Assembly: GCF_013409865.1 (NCBI RefSeq)
Contig: NZ_JACCBM010000001.1
Span: 2,232,001 to 2,296,000, forward strand
Direction: 5' to 3'
Source: Herbiconiux flava
GTDB lineage: Bacteria; Actinomycetota; Actinomycetes; Actinomycetales; Microbacteriaceae
DNA length: 64,000 nt
Shown: positions 26,545 to 36,049 of the stretch, piece by piece
Layout of the letters: each line of letters begins with the position of its first letter
How positions within the stretch are numbered: the first letter of the stretch is position 1
The notes under the pieces: model-generated
Told to the model about the DNA's origin: nothing
Database searches by the model: none
What the model saw: only the letters and a program-made list of their open reading frames with translations
Program-made: the position numbers and the translations under genes

Positions 26545-29500
26545 TCAGGACGCCGACTGGATGATGCCTGCTTCGGCGCGGCGGAGGCGGCCGTTCTCGA
26601 CGCCCCACTCGAGGGCTGCGTCAAGGCGGGTGCTGATCGCCTCGGTCATCCGGCGGCCGCCGAAGACTACGAAGGCCTCGCGCTTCAGGTCGGGCTCGGC
26701 CAGGCCCGCTGATGCTTCCGCGACGATTGCCATGGCGTTGGCGATCTCGATGAGGGAGACGTGGTCGGGGGAGCGGCCGTCGCCCTGCTGGGATGAGCGG
26801 GCGCCGCGCCAGGTCGTCGGGTCGATCTCGGTCGGCCAGGCGAAGGGCTCCGTCGAGTGGGTCGTCATCTCGGCGGGGACGTGGCGGAGGATTGCCGCGG
26901 CACGGGACTGGGCGACCTTGTTCAAGTCGAAGGCTGCCGCCACGAGTTTCGCGAGGCGCACCAGGTGCACCGGGCCCTCGGTCGTCACGATCTCGCGGAT
27001 GACGGCCTCGACGGCTCGGGCGGCGTCCTGGCGGGGGAGCGCGTCGAGGACGGCGATCGAGCCGACGCGGCGCGGCACCCAGGGCGTGTAGTGGGAGAGG
27101 AGGTCGTCGGCGGTCGACGCCGGTGCCGCCGTCGCGATCGACCGGAGGAATAGGCCTCGCTCGGCGTCGGCGATCGGGGTCGACGGCGCGACGGAATCGG
27201 GCTCGGCGTCGTCGATCTCAAGGTCGTCCTCGAGCGCCTGCTCGACCATCGAGTCGACGCGGGCGACCTCTGCGTCGTCGTGAGCCGCAGACAAGGCGTC
27301 AGCGATCGCCAGCTCCAGGCGGTCGAGCACCGCCTCGCGGGCGTGCAGCCACTCCGGGAGCCAGACGCGTTCGACCGCCGGCCAGTGCATCAGGTTCTTC
27401 AGCACCTCCGTGGGGAGGCCGTCGCGGTCGGCGACCGTGCGGCGGGCCCTCCAGGAGTCGCCGTCGAGGAGGACCGCGAGGAGGGGGCGGTCGGGGGTCG
27501 CGGCCGGCGCGACGCTGAGGTCGACACGGAAGTCGGAGAGGCCGACGTCGGTCTTGACGGCCAGGCCGCGCATCCGCAATTCTGCAGCGATGTCGTCACG
27601 GTGGCGGTCGAAGATCGCCGTGCGGCGCGGGTCGGCCTCGAGGGCGTCGGAGCCGCGGGAGGCCATCTCGAGGTAGGACTTCAGGTGCTTCACGCCCACC
27701 GAGCTGGTCTGCTCGGCGCGGAGTTCGGAGGGATCGAAGCTCGCGAACAGGAGCACCTGGCGGCGGGCCCGGGTGACCGCCACGTTGAGGCGGCGCTCGC
27801 CGCCGGCGCGCTGCAGGGGGCCGAAGTTCAACGGCAGGAAGCCCTTGTCGTTCACGCTGAAGGCGATCGAGAAGAGGATGGCGTCGCGCTCGTCGCCCTG
27901 CACGTTCTCGAGGTTCTTCACGAACAGGCCCTCGCTGTCGTGGTCGAGCGCCTTCAGGATGCGCTCGTCGCCGGTGTCGCGCAGCAGGTTCTCGGTGAAG
28001 TCGCGCTGCTGGGCGTTGAACGTGACCACGCCGAGCGACGGGGCCTCGAACTCGGCCAGGGGCACGTCCGCCTGGGCGCGCGAGGCGGCGTCGAAGCGAC
28101 GGCGGATCTCGGCCACGATCGCCTCGGCCTCGATGCGGTTGGTGCGCAGCTCCTTGCCCTTGCCGGCGCGGTTGAAGACGCCGTTCACGCGCACCATCGA
28201 GACACCGTAGCCATCGAGTGCGTCGCGCTCGGTCGAGCGGAGGGGCGCCGGGAACGACGAGAGGCGGCTCTCGTAGTAGTGGTGGTTGCTGAAGGTGATG
28301 AGCGACTCGTCCTGGCTGCGGTAGTGCCACGACAGCCACTTGCTCGGCACCTGCGACTGCACGCACTCCGAGAGGATCGACTCCTCGTCGGCCACGGCGA
28401 CCGCCTCGGCCGAGAGCTCGAGCTCGTCGTCGGCGTCGATGGCCGCCTCGCCGAAGCTGGTCGGCGGCATCTGCTTGCTGTCGCCCACCACGACGACGGA
28501 GCCGGCGCGGCCCATGGCGCCCACCGCATCCGCCACCCGGATCTGCGAGGCCTCGTCGAAGACCACGATGTCGAACAGGCCCGGCTTCGCGGGGAAGAAG
28601 CGAGCGACCGACTCGGGCGACATCAGCGTGATCGGCAGGATCTGGGTGATCAGCTCGCCGAAGGTGTCGAGCAGGGTGCGCACGCTCATCCCGCCCCGCT
28701 GCCGCTCGAGCTGGCGACGCAGCAGGCCCACCTGGCCGGCCGGCGCGCTCGAATCGAAACGCCTCAGGGCCAGCACGTGCGCCGGGATGGCGTTCGGTAG
28801 CTCGGCGCGAATGGCCAGCGCACTCGTGGTGAAGCGCTCGATCGAGCGGTTGTGGGCGGTGGGGTCGAAGTCGGCCAGGCCGGTGCTCTGCTCGCGCTCG
28901 TCGACGGATGCCGCCGCGAGACCCTTCTCGAACGACAGGCGGGCGTCGTCGGCTGAGAGGTCGCCGGTTTCCAGAGCGCTTACCGCGTCGGTCAGGCTGC
29001 GGCGGCGGAGCGGTTCGAGGGCTCGGGAGAAGGCGAGCCAGCGGTCGAGGGCGACCGGGGTGGGGGAGTCGACGGCGCGGCCGGGGCGGGTGGCGGCCCA
29101 GGCATCGAAGAAGCCGCGGTGGGTGGGGGTGGCTGTCGGCTCGCTCGGCTCGTGTGCTGTCGCCCAAGCGGCGAGGCCGTTCGCCGTCGTGTGCGCTGCG
29201 GTGATGAGGTCGCCCCAGGCGGTGCTCAGTGCCGACAGGGCTGCTGAACGATTCGCTTCGGGTGCAGTGGTCTCGTAGAGACGGCGGCTCTCGGTGGTGA
29301 ACGGGTCGGCCTGGTCGCCCGGGCGCACGCCGATGGTCGAGCCGACCCAGCGCAGCCAGGCGATCTGGGTGCGGGCCGCGTCGGCGTCGCTCGGGCGGAG
29401 CGGGTTCCAGTCGGTGGCGAGGTGCACGCCGGGCAGTTGCTGCACGGTGGCTCGGAGTGCGTTCAAGTGCTCGGCCGAGGCGGCGATCTGGCCGGTGAGA

Positions 29501-32500
29501 GTCGAGAGCTGCTTGAGGTCGACCGCATCCGGGGTCTTCAGCACCGGGGCGAGGCGGGCCGCGACCGCGCGGCGGCGCTTCTTGCGGCCGAAGAAGCCCG
29601 ACTGGTCGGCGGCCAGCGCCTCGGCGTGGATGCCCGCCGCGTCGAGCGCGATCGCCTCGGGCTGCGCCTGCTGCAGCCAGGGCGGCGGGGTCTGCGCCAG
29701 GGTGGCGAGCTGGTCGAGGACGGACTGGGCGTGCTGATTCCAGGGGCTCGTCGTGTCCCGGGCGGCGTCGATCACAGCGAGCGGCTCGCGCTGGTAGCCG
29801 TCGATGCGCGACCAGTCGGCGAGCTGCTCGGGGGTCTGCGCCAGGTCGATGAACTCGGGGGCGTTTCCAGCGTTGACGGCCGCTGCGATCGCGCTGTCGA
29901 ACGTCTTCGCCGCGGCGTGCGTGGCGGCCGCGTCGATCGGCGCCTCCGGCCGGTCGACCACGAAGCCCCACGGGTTCACCCGCTGCGGCCGCACGTAGTC
30001 GGCCGTCTCGGGCAGATCGCGCAGCGCGGTGCGGATCGCGTCGAAGTCCTCGGGCGAGCCGCTCGCGACCAGCGACGCCGGCACCGGCAGCGCGGGCACG
30101 AAGGCGTCGGCCGCCAGCTCGCTCGTGCGCGCCGAATAGAGGGAGAGCCCCGCCGGGTTGCTCTCATGCAGCCGGTCGGCGTAGCGGGAGAGCGTGCGGC
30201 GGTTCGAGTTCGCGATCTCGAGGTTCGTCGTGAGCGCGGCGCCGTCGGTCGTCACCCGGTGCTCGAGCGCCGACTTGATCTGCGCGCGCACCGCCGTGGG
30301 CCGCGCGCCCTTGTCGTGCAGGTCGAGTGAGAACGGGCCGAGGCCGATCTCCTCGAGGCGGCGCTGCACCACGCTGAGGGCCGCGCGCTTCTCGGCGACG
30401 AACAGCACGCGCTTGCCGTCAGTGAGCGCCTTCGCCAGCAGGTTCGTGATGGTCTGCGACTTGCCCGTTCCGGGAGGGCCCTCGAGCACGAAGGTGCGGC
30501 CCTGCGCGGCCTCGGCGACGGCCTCGAGCTGCGACGAGTCGGCCGGCACCGGGCACTGCGCGCTCAGGGCGTCGAGGTCGACGGTGCCCTCGGCCGCGGG
30601 CGGCACCGGGTCGGAGAAGGCCGCGGTCGGCGTCTCGATTAGGTGCTTCACGAGGGGGTTGGCGGCGAGCGACTCCCAGTTCTCGTCGAGGTCCTTCCAG
30701 AGCCGGAACTTCGCGAACTGGAGGATGCCCAGATTCACGGTGTCGTCGACCCGGAAGGGCAGTCCGGCATCCAGAACCGCCTGCCGCGTCGCGGTGAACG
30801 CGGCCTGCAAGTCGATGCCCGCGCCATCCTGAACAGGCTCGGCCAGCCCCGGGATGCTCAGATCGAACGCCTGGCCCAGCTTCTCGAGCAGGCAGTAGTT
30901 GGGGGTGGACGCGCCCGACTCGTCGAGCGTGAGCCGGTAGAGCGAGCCGCGGTTGGCCGTCGTCAGCGTGACCGGCACGAGGATGAGCGGCGACCGCAGC
31001 TCGCGGTCGTTGAACGTCCAGTGCAGCATGCCGAAGGCGAGGTAGAGGTTGTTGGCGCCGGTCTCCTCGACGATCGTCTTCGCCTTGTAGGCGAGGTAGC
31101 GCAGCTTCGTGGCGTACGACTCGTCGGTGATGTCGATGTACGCCTCCTTGCGGTCGGCGAGCAGCTGCGCGCGCGTCTCGTCGGGCAGCTCGCGCCCGTA
31201 CTGGATCTTGCGCTCGCGATCGACGGCGCTGACCGTGTTCGAGGGTCGCAGAGACAGCTGCAGCCCCGAGCTGATCTGGTCCTCGAGCTGCGCGAGGGAG
31301 CCGCTCGGCACGGCGAGCGAGTAGCCGGCGCGGTCGGTGAAGTTGATCAGCCGGTTGCGCAGGCTCAGGTCGAGCAGCGAGTTCTTCCACTGCGCCACGC
31401 GGGGTGGGGCGGATGCTCGCCCCGCCCCCTCACCGCCGATCGCCGTCGTCGCGCGGCCGTCGCGCGTCGCCACCCGCGGGGCCACCCGGTACTCGGTGAC
31501 GACTACGGCGCCGTCGGCGTCGACCGAGCGGGACGGCAGCGGGAAGATGCTCGCCGACCGTGCCGCGCCCACGTCGACGGCGCCGATGAACGTGCTCGGC
31601 GCGCCCTCGACGCGCGCTCTCGCGGCGCTCTTCGCGGCGCTCATGGCCGTCTCGGAGTCGCCGGCTCGCTGGTCGGTGACGGCCGTCGTCTCGATCAGGA
31701 CGATCTGGCCGAGCGCCACGCGGTTGATCAGGTCGGCGGGCTCGAAGTCGACCACCGAGCCCAGCTCGCTGTTGTGGCGCCAGTAGCCGAGCAGGGCGTG
31801 GCCGTCGAAGATCCACAGCGTCGAGTTGATGCCCGCCTGCTCGAGGGCGGCGGCGAGCACCACCGTCGTGTCGAGGCAGGTGCCGACCCGGCCCTCGAGT
31901 ACCTCGGCCGGGGTGCGCACCTTCTGACCGGTGCCCGCCCAGCTGGCGGGCGGTTCGGCGTAGCGGATGCCTCGTTCTCGCATGGCTTCGAAGATCGCCG
32001 CGACCGTCGCATCCACCCGGCTCGGATCATCGAGCTGGTAGCCGGTCATGCTGCGGTCGCCCGTGGCCTGCTCGAGCAGCTCACCGGCCTCGTGCAGGAG
32101 CGGCTGGATCACGGCGGCGTTCGGCTGCACGTAGGCGGGGAGCAGCTCCATGCCGAGCTGCACCGGGGTGGTGCGCCATTGGGAGGCGGCGAGGACGTCG
32201 ACGTCTGCGGCTGCCTGGGCGATCAGGGTGCCGTCGGCGTCGCTCAGGCGGGCGGTGATGCGGCCGGGGCGTTGCTCGTCGACGGCGAGCATCCGGGCGG
32301 GGTCGAGGTGGAGGGTTCGCTCGTCGAGGGTGATGGTGGCGTGCTCGGCCAGGTCGATCAGCGTGGTGCTCGGGGCGCCGAGGGAGCCGAAGGCGTCGGT
32401 GGCCTCGATCTCGAGGGTGGCGCCGCGGCGGGCGGGGCCGTCGTTCGTGATGGTGACGGCTTCTAGCGCGGAGAGGCGGGCGTTGGCTTGGGCGTAGCTG

Positions 32501-32649
32501 ACGACGCCGGCGGTCGTGAGTTCGAGCCTCGCTGTTGCTGCTGTTGCTGCTGCTGTTGCTGCTGTTGGCGTCACTGGCGCCGTCGCCGTCGTCTCGCGCT
32601 CGTCGGCGCCTTCGGGCGCACGGGTGACTTCAGGGTTGTTGCTGTCCAT
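26545..32649 (-). CDS. DUF4011 helicase with MTES_1575 nuclease and DUF3320 (Hhe-like)
   Basis: This 2034-aa superfamily 1 helicase-nuclease combines, in order, a transglutaminase-like segment (GTCLDTTVVLAAALEQAGIN, about residue 250), the DUF4011 start (WKNSLLDLSLRNRLINFTDR, about 420) and Walker A GPPGTGKS (724-731). Walker B FDEASQI, VVGDSKQMPPTSFGE and HYRSQDESLI follow at about 1365-1440. A PD-(D/E)XK nuclease of the MTES_1575 type (RRTAIFDRHRDD, then LLAVLLDGDSW) lies at about 1670-1790 and a DUF3320-like domain at about 1860-1925. This matches the single-gene Hhe antiphage architecture (helicase, DUF4011, Vsr-like nuclease, DUF3320) known from defence-island surveys. The N-terminal 40 residues are a slippage-prone Ala/Thr run. 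It is intact, and a diverged fragment lies at 21452-21985. Confidence 0.85.
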   Translation of the reverse strand: MDSNNPEVTRAPEGADERETTATAPVTPTAATAAATAATARLELTTAGVVSYAQANARLSALEAVTITNDGPARRGATLEIEATDAFGSLGAPSTTLIDLAEHATITLDERTLHLDPARMLAVDEQRPGRITARLSDADGTLIAQAAADVDVLAASQWRTTPVQLGMELLPAYVQPNAAVIQPLLHEAGELLEQATGDRSMTGYQLDDPSRVDATVAAIFEAMRERGIRYAEPPASWAGTGQKVRTPAEVLEGRVGTCLDTTVVLAAALEQAGINSTLWIFDGHALLGYWRHNSELGSVVDFEPADLINRVALGQIVLIETTAVTDQRAGDSETAMSAAKSAARARVEGAPSTFIGAVDVGAARSASIFPLPSRSVDADGAVVVTEYRVAPRVATRDGRATTAIGGEGAGRASAPPRVAQWKNSLLDLSLRNRLINFTDRAGYSLAVPSGSLAQLEDQISSGLQLSLRPSNTVSAVDRERKIQYGRELPDETRAQLLADRKEAYIDITDESYATKLRYLAYKAKTIVEETGANNLYLAFGMLHWTFNDRELRSPLILVPVTLTTANRGSLYRLTLDESGASTPNYCLLEKLGQAFDLSIPGLAEPVQDGAGIDLQAAFTATRQAVLDAGLPFRVDDTVNLGILQFAKFRLWKDLDENWESLAANPLVKHLIETPTAAFSDPVPPAAEGTVDLDALSAQCPVPADSSQLEAVAEAAQGRTFVLEGPPGTGKSQTITNLLAKALTDGKRVLFVAEKRAALSVVQRRLEEIGLGPFSLDLHDKGARPTAVRAQIKSALEHRVTTDGAALTTNLEIANSNRRTLSRYADRLHESNPAGLSLYSARTSELAADAFVPALPVPASLVASGSPEDFDAIRTALRDLPETADYVRPQRVNPWGFVVDRPEAPIDAAATHAAAKTFDSAIAAAVNAGNAPEFIDLAQTPEQLADWSRIDGYQREPLAVIDAARDTTSPWNQHAQSVLDQLATLAQTPPPWLQQAQPEAIALDAAGIHAEALAADQSGFFGRKKRRRAVAARLAPVLKTPDAVDLKQLSTLTGQIAASAEHLNALRATVQQLPGVHLATDWNPLRPSDADAARTQIAWLRWVGSTIGVRPGDQADPFTTESRRLYETTAPEANRSAALSALSTAWGDLITAAHTTANGLAAWATAHEPSEPTATPTHRGFFDAWAATRPGRAVDSPTPVALDRWLAFSRALEPLRRRSLTDAVSALETGDLSADDARLSFEKGLAAASVDEREQSTGLADFDPTAHNRSIERFTTSALAIRAELPNAIPAHVLALRRFDSSAPAGQVGLLRRQLERQRGGMSVRTLLDTFGELITQILPITLMSPESVARFFPAKPGLFDIVVFDEASQIRVADAVGAMGRAGSVVVVGDSKQMPPTSFGEAAIDADDELELSAEAVAVADEESILSECVQSQVPSKWLSWHYRSQDESLITFSNHHYYESRLSSFPAPLRSTERDALDGYGVSMVRVNGVFNRAGKGKELRTNRIEAEAIVAEIRRRFDAASRAQADVPLAEFEAPSLGVVTFNAQQRDFTENLLRDTGDERILKALDHDSEGLFVKNLENVQGDERDAILFSIAFSVNDKGFLPLNFGPLQRAGGERRLNVAVTRARRQVLLFASFDPSELRAEQTSSVGVKHLKSYLEMASRGSDALEADPRRTAIFDRHRDDIAAELRMRGLAVKTDVGLSDFRVDLSVAPAATPDRPLLAVLLDGDSWRARRTVADRDGLPTEVLKNLMHWPAVERVWLPEWLHAREAVLDRLELAIADALSAAHDDAEVARVDSMVEQALEDDLEIDDAEPDSVAPSTPIADAERGLFLRSIATAAPASTADDLLSHYTPWVPRRVGSIAVLDALPRQDAARAVEAVIREIVTTEGPVHLVRLAKLVAAAFDLNKVAQSRAAAILRHVPAEMTTHSTEPFAWPTEIDPTTWRGARSSQQGDGRSPDHVSLIEIANAMAIVAEASAGLAEPDLKREAFVVFGGRRMTEAISTRLDAALEWGVENGRLRRAEAGIIQSAS
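32531..32569. repeat. GCTGTT/GCTGCT repeat tract in helicase 5' end
   Basis: A tract of GCTGTTGCT-type triplets encodes the Ala/Thr-rich N-terminus (ATAAATAATA-like) of the 2034-aa protein on the minus strand. It is a candidate site for length variation by slippage that would stay in frame whenever whole triplets are gained or lost. Confidence 0.6.
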
Positions 32650-32762
32650 CGAGCTGCTCCCGGCGCTTCACGGCGATCGAGCGCGCAGCGCCCGCCCGCC
32701 TCGTCACTGCGTCAGACGAGCATACTTCCGGCCGCTGAATCGGCCGCACGGGGCGGGTCCGC

Positions 32763-33434
32763 TCAGGTCCTCTCCGAGGGTGCGATCGAGAGCCGCTTGA
32801 TTTCGGTCATCGCCCGATCGCGCTCGTGCGCATCCGCTCGAGTGACCACCTTGTCGAACATCGCGACGAGGGGCTCGAGGTCGTCGTCGTCGGATCCCGC
32901 ACGAGCGGCCGCGTGATTCTCCTCGCCGTGGACCGGTCGCCAGTCGAGCTGCCAGCCGGCTTCGAGGGCGATGCGGTTCCAGAAGATCCGTTGCGTCCTG
33001 CCGTTGCCCTCTCTAAACGCGTGGATGTAGTTGATCTTCTCGTAGTGGAACGCGAGCCGCTGTATGAAATCGTCGCGCCCAAGCCTTTTCAGGTGCTGCT
33101 CCTCCGCCAGTTCGCCGAAGCAGATCTCAGCAGCGCGCTCGATGTAGCCGACCGGTAGGAAGAACTGTGCGCCTGGCACGTCTTTTCGAACATCGACCGA
33201 GCGGACTTGGCCGGCCCAGTCGAAGACGTCCTGGAACAGGTGCCGATGAATCGCCTTGAACTCGCGGAGATCATTCGTGGGCCTGACCGGATTGTCCAGC
33301 AGCTCTACCGCGCGAGCGAACGAGAGATCGGCCTCGGCTTCGGCCAGGTCGGTAGCGGTGACAGCCCCGACGAGGTTGCAGAGGACGGTTGAGCCGGGTA
33401 TCAGGTACGGGTCGATGAAGTCAGGAGAGGCCAT
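32763..33434 (-). CDS. Fic-domain AMP-transferase toxin
   Basis: The Fic domain carries the active-site motif HAFREGNGRTQR from about residue 138, with catalytic His138; the usual Pro after His is Ala here. REFKAIHRHLFQDVFDWAGQ and VRSVDVRKD form the conserved N-terminal part of the fold, with the FLPVGYIERAAE flap. Such proteins transfer AMP from ATP to target proteins, often gyrase or topoisomerase IV. Start at ATG 33434 overlaps the antitoxin gene by 14 bases; a GTG at 33449 is the alternative. Length (223 aa) is normal for VbhT/FicT-type toxins. It is paired with the VbhA-like inhibitor upstream. Confidence 0.88.
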   Translation of the reverse strand: MASPDFIDPYLIPGSTVLCNLVGAVTATDLAEAEADLSFARAVELLDNPVRPTNDLREFKAIHRHLFQDVFDWAGQVRSVDVRKDVPGAQFFLPVGYIERAAEICFGELAEEQHLKRLGRDDFIQRLAFHYEKINYIHAFREGNGRTQRIFWNRIALEAGWQLDWRPVHGEENHAAARAGSDDDDLEPLVAMFDKVVTRADAHERDRAMTEIKRLSIAPSERT

Positions 33435-33594
33435 AACGGGCACGGACACGGTCGACGAGTTCGCTCGAGTCGATCACGCCGGCTACATACGAATCAGCAT
33501 CAGCCCGGGTGCTGTCACTCACTGTCAGGCCCTCGATCTCGGCGCTGTGAATCGCCGCTTCGACTTGCTGTGCTCGCGTTTCAGTGATGGTCAT
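33421..33594 (-). CDS. VbhA-like antitoxin of Fic toxin
   Basis: Start at ATG 33594 with AGGAGG eight bases before it; 57 aa. The inhibitory helix motif (S/T)xxxE(G/N) is present as SAEIEG at residues 17-22, where Glu21 would block the gamma-phosphate site of ATP in the Fic active site. The rest (STRADADSYVAGVIDSSELV and RVRARYGLS) is the VbhA fold. The gene overlaps fic, as expected for co-expression of inhibitor then toxin. This is a class I Fic toxin-antitoxin pair. Confidence 0.85.
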   Translation of the reverse strand: MTITETRAQQVEAAIHSAEIEGLTVSDSTRADADSYVAGVIDSSELVDRVRARYGLS

Positions 33595-33738
33595 CGAGAT
33601 CCTCCTGATGAGCGATTCTATGTGTCGCGTCCGACATCCGGCGTGAGCATGACCCCCGAACTGGTGGAAGCGGTGGCAAAGCGATCGGCGGCAGGGTTGT
33701 ATCCCGCTCAATGGTGAACAGATGTAGGAAAGCCGCTC

Positions 33739-34866
33739 GTGCCAGAACGATATGTAGTCGATCCGAAATCAGGCGAAGAGATCCTTCTGGCAGACGGTGA
33801 GTCGCCGACGGCGGGCCTCCGCCGCCGGCAGATCGAGAAGATCGAGGAAGCTCGTTCGGACCTGGCGAGGCGAGCGGCGACAGCTCGCGCAAAGCCACTC
33901 GCGGCGCAACCTCCGGGCACAGGGTCGACCAAAGCTGGCAAGCCGGTACAGACAGCAGATGAGGCCGCCGCTCGCTCACGTCGGATCAGACTAGGGCTCA
34001 TCGCGGGTGGCGTGGTGTTGGTCCTCGGCATCGCCGCGATCGCCACGACCTCGGCGGTTTCCGCCGGCATCCGGGAACAGGAAGCTGCCGCTGCCGAGCA
34101 AGTGAGGATTGAGCGGTTGGCAGAGCAGGAGGCCGAGGATGCCGCGGCAGACAAGAAGGCAGAGGAGCAGGCGCTGGCTGATGCCCTAGCCAGCGGGCGA
34201 GAGCAACTCGACTCCTCACGTGACTTCGCGACCGCGTCGGCTGCCTATGCAACTGACGCGCAGAAGGCTGACCTCGAAGCGAGTCGCGCAGGCCTCGAGG
34301 AAGCGATGGATGCGAAGGTGAGGGCCGATATCGTTGTCGCACTGGAGAGTGTGAAGGCCAGCGTCAAGCTCATCGGCACGGCCGAGGAAGCTGCAGCCCG
34401 CCAAGCTGCCGAAGCGCAGAAAGGGGTGGACGATCAGTACCTCTTGGCCGCTCAAGCGGCCGGTGCCAGCGTGACCGATCGCGAATCCGCCCTTCGCAGT
34501 GCCCATTCGTACTGCGATTCGCTCACGTCCGGCGATCAGACGTTCGAGGTGCTCGTCGCGACCATTCACAGCCGTCAGAGGAACGACGCGGCGATCTCGT
34601 CCTACTGCCCGCAATTCGCTGATGCTGCCGGGGTCGCATCTCAGGTGTTCAGCATCGGCTCGAAGGTGGTGGGAGCTGACATAGCCGAGGGGACCTACAC
34701 CACGTTGAAGAAGGGTGTGAAGGACTGCTATTGGGAGCGATCTGACGGTGGGGGAGAGATCATTGACAACAGCTTCATCAGCTTCGCGCCCGACGGCGTC
34801 TCGGTGACCGTGCACAACGGTGAAGGCTTCACGACGAGTGGCTGCGGTCTCTGGATCCTGCAGTGA
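33739..34866 (+). CDS. Membrane-anchored coiled-coil protein with C-terminal Cys domain
   Basis: GTG start after TAGGAAAG; 375 aa. The N-terminal 90 residues are charged and cytoplasmic, followed by one transmembrane helix (LGLIAGGVVLVLGIAAIATT). A long Ala/Glu-rich coiled coil covers about residues 110-240. The last 65 residues (ADIAEGTYTTLKKGVKDCYW, then GCGLW) resemble a small beta domain with a CYWER-type motif repeated in many actinobacterial secreted proteins. It is probably an extracytoplasmic surface protein of type II topology. The 3' end overlaps the convergent LtrA gene by 38 bases. Confidence 0.6.
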   Translation: MPERYVVDPKSGEEILLADGESPTAGLRRRQIEKIEEARSDLARRAATARAKPLAAQPPGTGSTKAGKPVQTADEAAARSRRIRLGLIAGGVVLVLGIAAIATTSAVSAGIREQEAAAAEQVRIERLAEQEAEDAAADKKAEEQALADALASGREQLDSSRDFATASAAYATDAQKADLEASRAGLEEAMDAKVRADIVVALESVKASVKLIGTAEEAAARQAAEAQKGVDDQYLLAAQAAGASVTDRESALRSAHSYCDSLTSGDQTFEVLVATIHSRQRNDAAISSYCPQFADAAGVASQVFSIGSKVVGADIAEGTYTTLKKGVKDCYWERSDGGGEIIDNSFISFAPDGVSVTVHNGEGFTTSGCGLWILQ

Positions 34867-36049
34867 CTCCTCTGGGACCACGGCGGCCGGCGGCGGAGGG
34901 CGCGAATCGTTCGGCCGCGAAGAGCGCGATGAGGAGCGCCACCACGCCGGCCAGCGCAGCGAGTGGCGCGAGCATCCCGAGCACTGGAACGACGGCGACG
35001 AAGAGCGTCGCGATCGCCAAGCGCGCGACGTTCCAGGTGCCGAGCAGACGGCGGGCGAAGGCCGCGGTGCCGGCGAGGTAGCAGGCTGCTCCTCCGCCGA
35101 GGGCGGCGGCGCCGAAGAGGCCGAGGGGGTCGGGGGTCTCGATGTGGGCCATCGCGACCTCGAGGCCGAGCGCGGCGAGCACGATGCCGGCGACCAGGAG
35201 GAGGTGGAGATAGGTGTACGCGGCCGTTGCCGTTCGTCCGCGGTCGGTGGCGGGGACGACCAGGAGGGCGTGCTCGGCCTCGCCGCTCAGGCGGGTGAAG
35301 TAGGCCCACCAGAGGGCGATGCAGATCAGCATCGACAGGATGACGCCGCCGAGGATGCCGACGCTGATCGGCTCGGTCGCCGCCCCGGTGCCGATGCCGA
35401 GGATCGACTCGCCGAGGGCGAGGATGACGATCAGGCCGTGCCGCTCGGTGAAGTGGGCCGTCGAGCGCACGGGCCAGGCGACGCCGACGCTGGTCTTGGC
35501 CGAGACGATGGGCTCGATCGCGACGGCGGCGATCGTGAGCCAGAGCTGCCAGGTCCCGCCGAGGAGGGCGCCGACGACGAGCAGCGCTCCCGACGGGATG
35601 ACGGAGAGCGTGACCGTGAGGAGGGTGCGCCGACGCAGTGACGGCTCGGCGAGCCAGACGAAGACGATCGCGTGGGTCATCCGGGCGACGAGGTAGGCGC
35701 CGACGAAGACGAGGGGGCCGACGAGGCCGTCGGGCGGGTCGTCGTAGGCCTCCAGCACCACGAGGCCGGCGACGAACATCGCCGTCATGCCGACGATCAT
35801 CGCCACGCGCACCACGCCCCGGTCGGCGTGGGCGATGTTGGTGAGCCAGCCGTACGACGTCCAGGCCCACCACAGCAGCGCGAGGATGACCAGCGCCTGC
35901 AGGATGCCGAGCGCGTCGTGCTGCTGCGCCATCAGCCGGCTGAGCTGGGTGAAGGCGAACACGAAGGCGAGGTCGAAGAAGAGCTCGAGGGTGGTGACGC
36001 GGTCGCCTTCGCGGCTGGTGACGGCGGCAGTTGCGAACCGGGCGCTCAC
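34829..36049 (-). CDS. Low temperature requirement A (LtrA) family membrane protein
   Basis: The GTG start at 36049 overlaps the SDR stop (GTGA). The 406-aa protein begins VSARFATAAVTSREGDRVTT and then has ELFFDLAFVFAFTQLSRLM, the defining LtrA motif. ERHGLIVILALGESILGIG is the second conserved block. Around eleven hydrophobic helices are visible. LtrA proteins are integral membrane proteins of unknown transport function, first found as needed for growth in cold. It forms an operon with the SDR upstream. Confidence 0.85.
   Translation of the reverse strand: MSARFATAAVTSREGDRVTTLELFFDLAFVFAFTQLSRLMAQQHDALGILQALVILALLWWAWTSYGWLTNIAHADRGVVRVAMIVGMTAMFVAGLVVLEAYDDPPDGLVGPLVFVGAYLVARMTHAIVFVWLAEPSLRRRTLLTVTLSVIPSGALLVVGALLGGTWQLWLTIAAVAIEPIVSAKTSVGVAWPVRSTAHFTERHGLIVILALGESILGIGTGAATEPISVGILGGVILSMLICIALWWAYFTRLSGEAEHALLVVPATDRGRTATAAYTYLHLLLVAGIVLAALGLEVAMAHIETPDPLGLFGAAALGGGAACYLAGTAAFARRLLGTWNVARLAIATLFVAVVPVLGMLAPLAALAGVVALLIALFAAERFAPSAAGRRGPRGVTAGSRDRSHSS

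Noticed and set aside
27596..32466. Very long open frames on both strands opposite or out of frame with the helicase gene
   Set aside because: They are Arg/Ala/Gly/Pro-rich, as expected from high-GC third-position bias, and show no domain motifs; the minus-strand 2034-aa frame explains the region.
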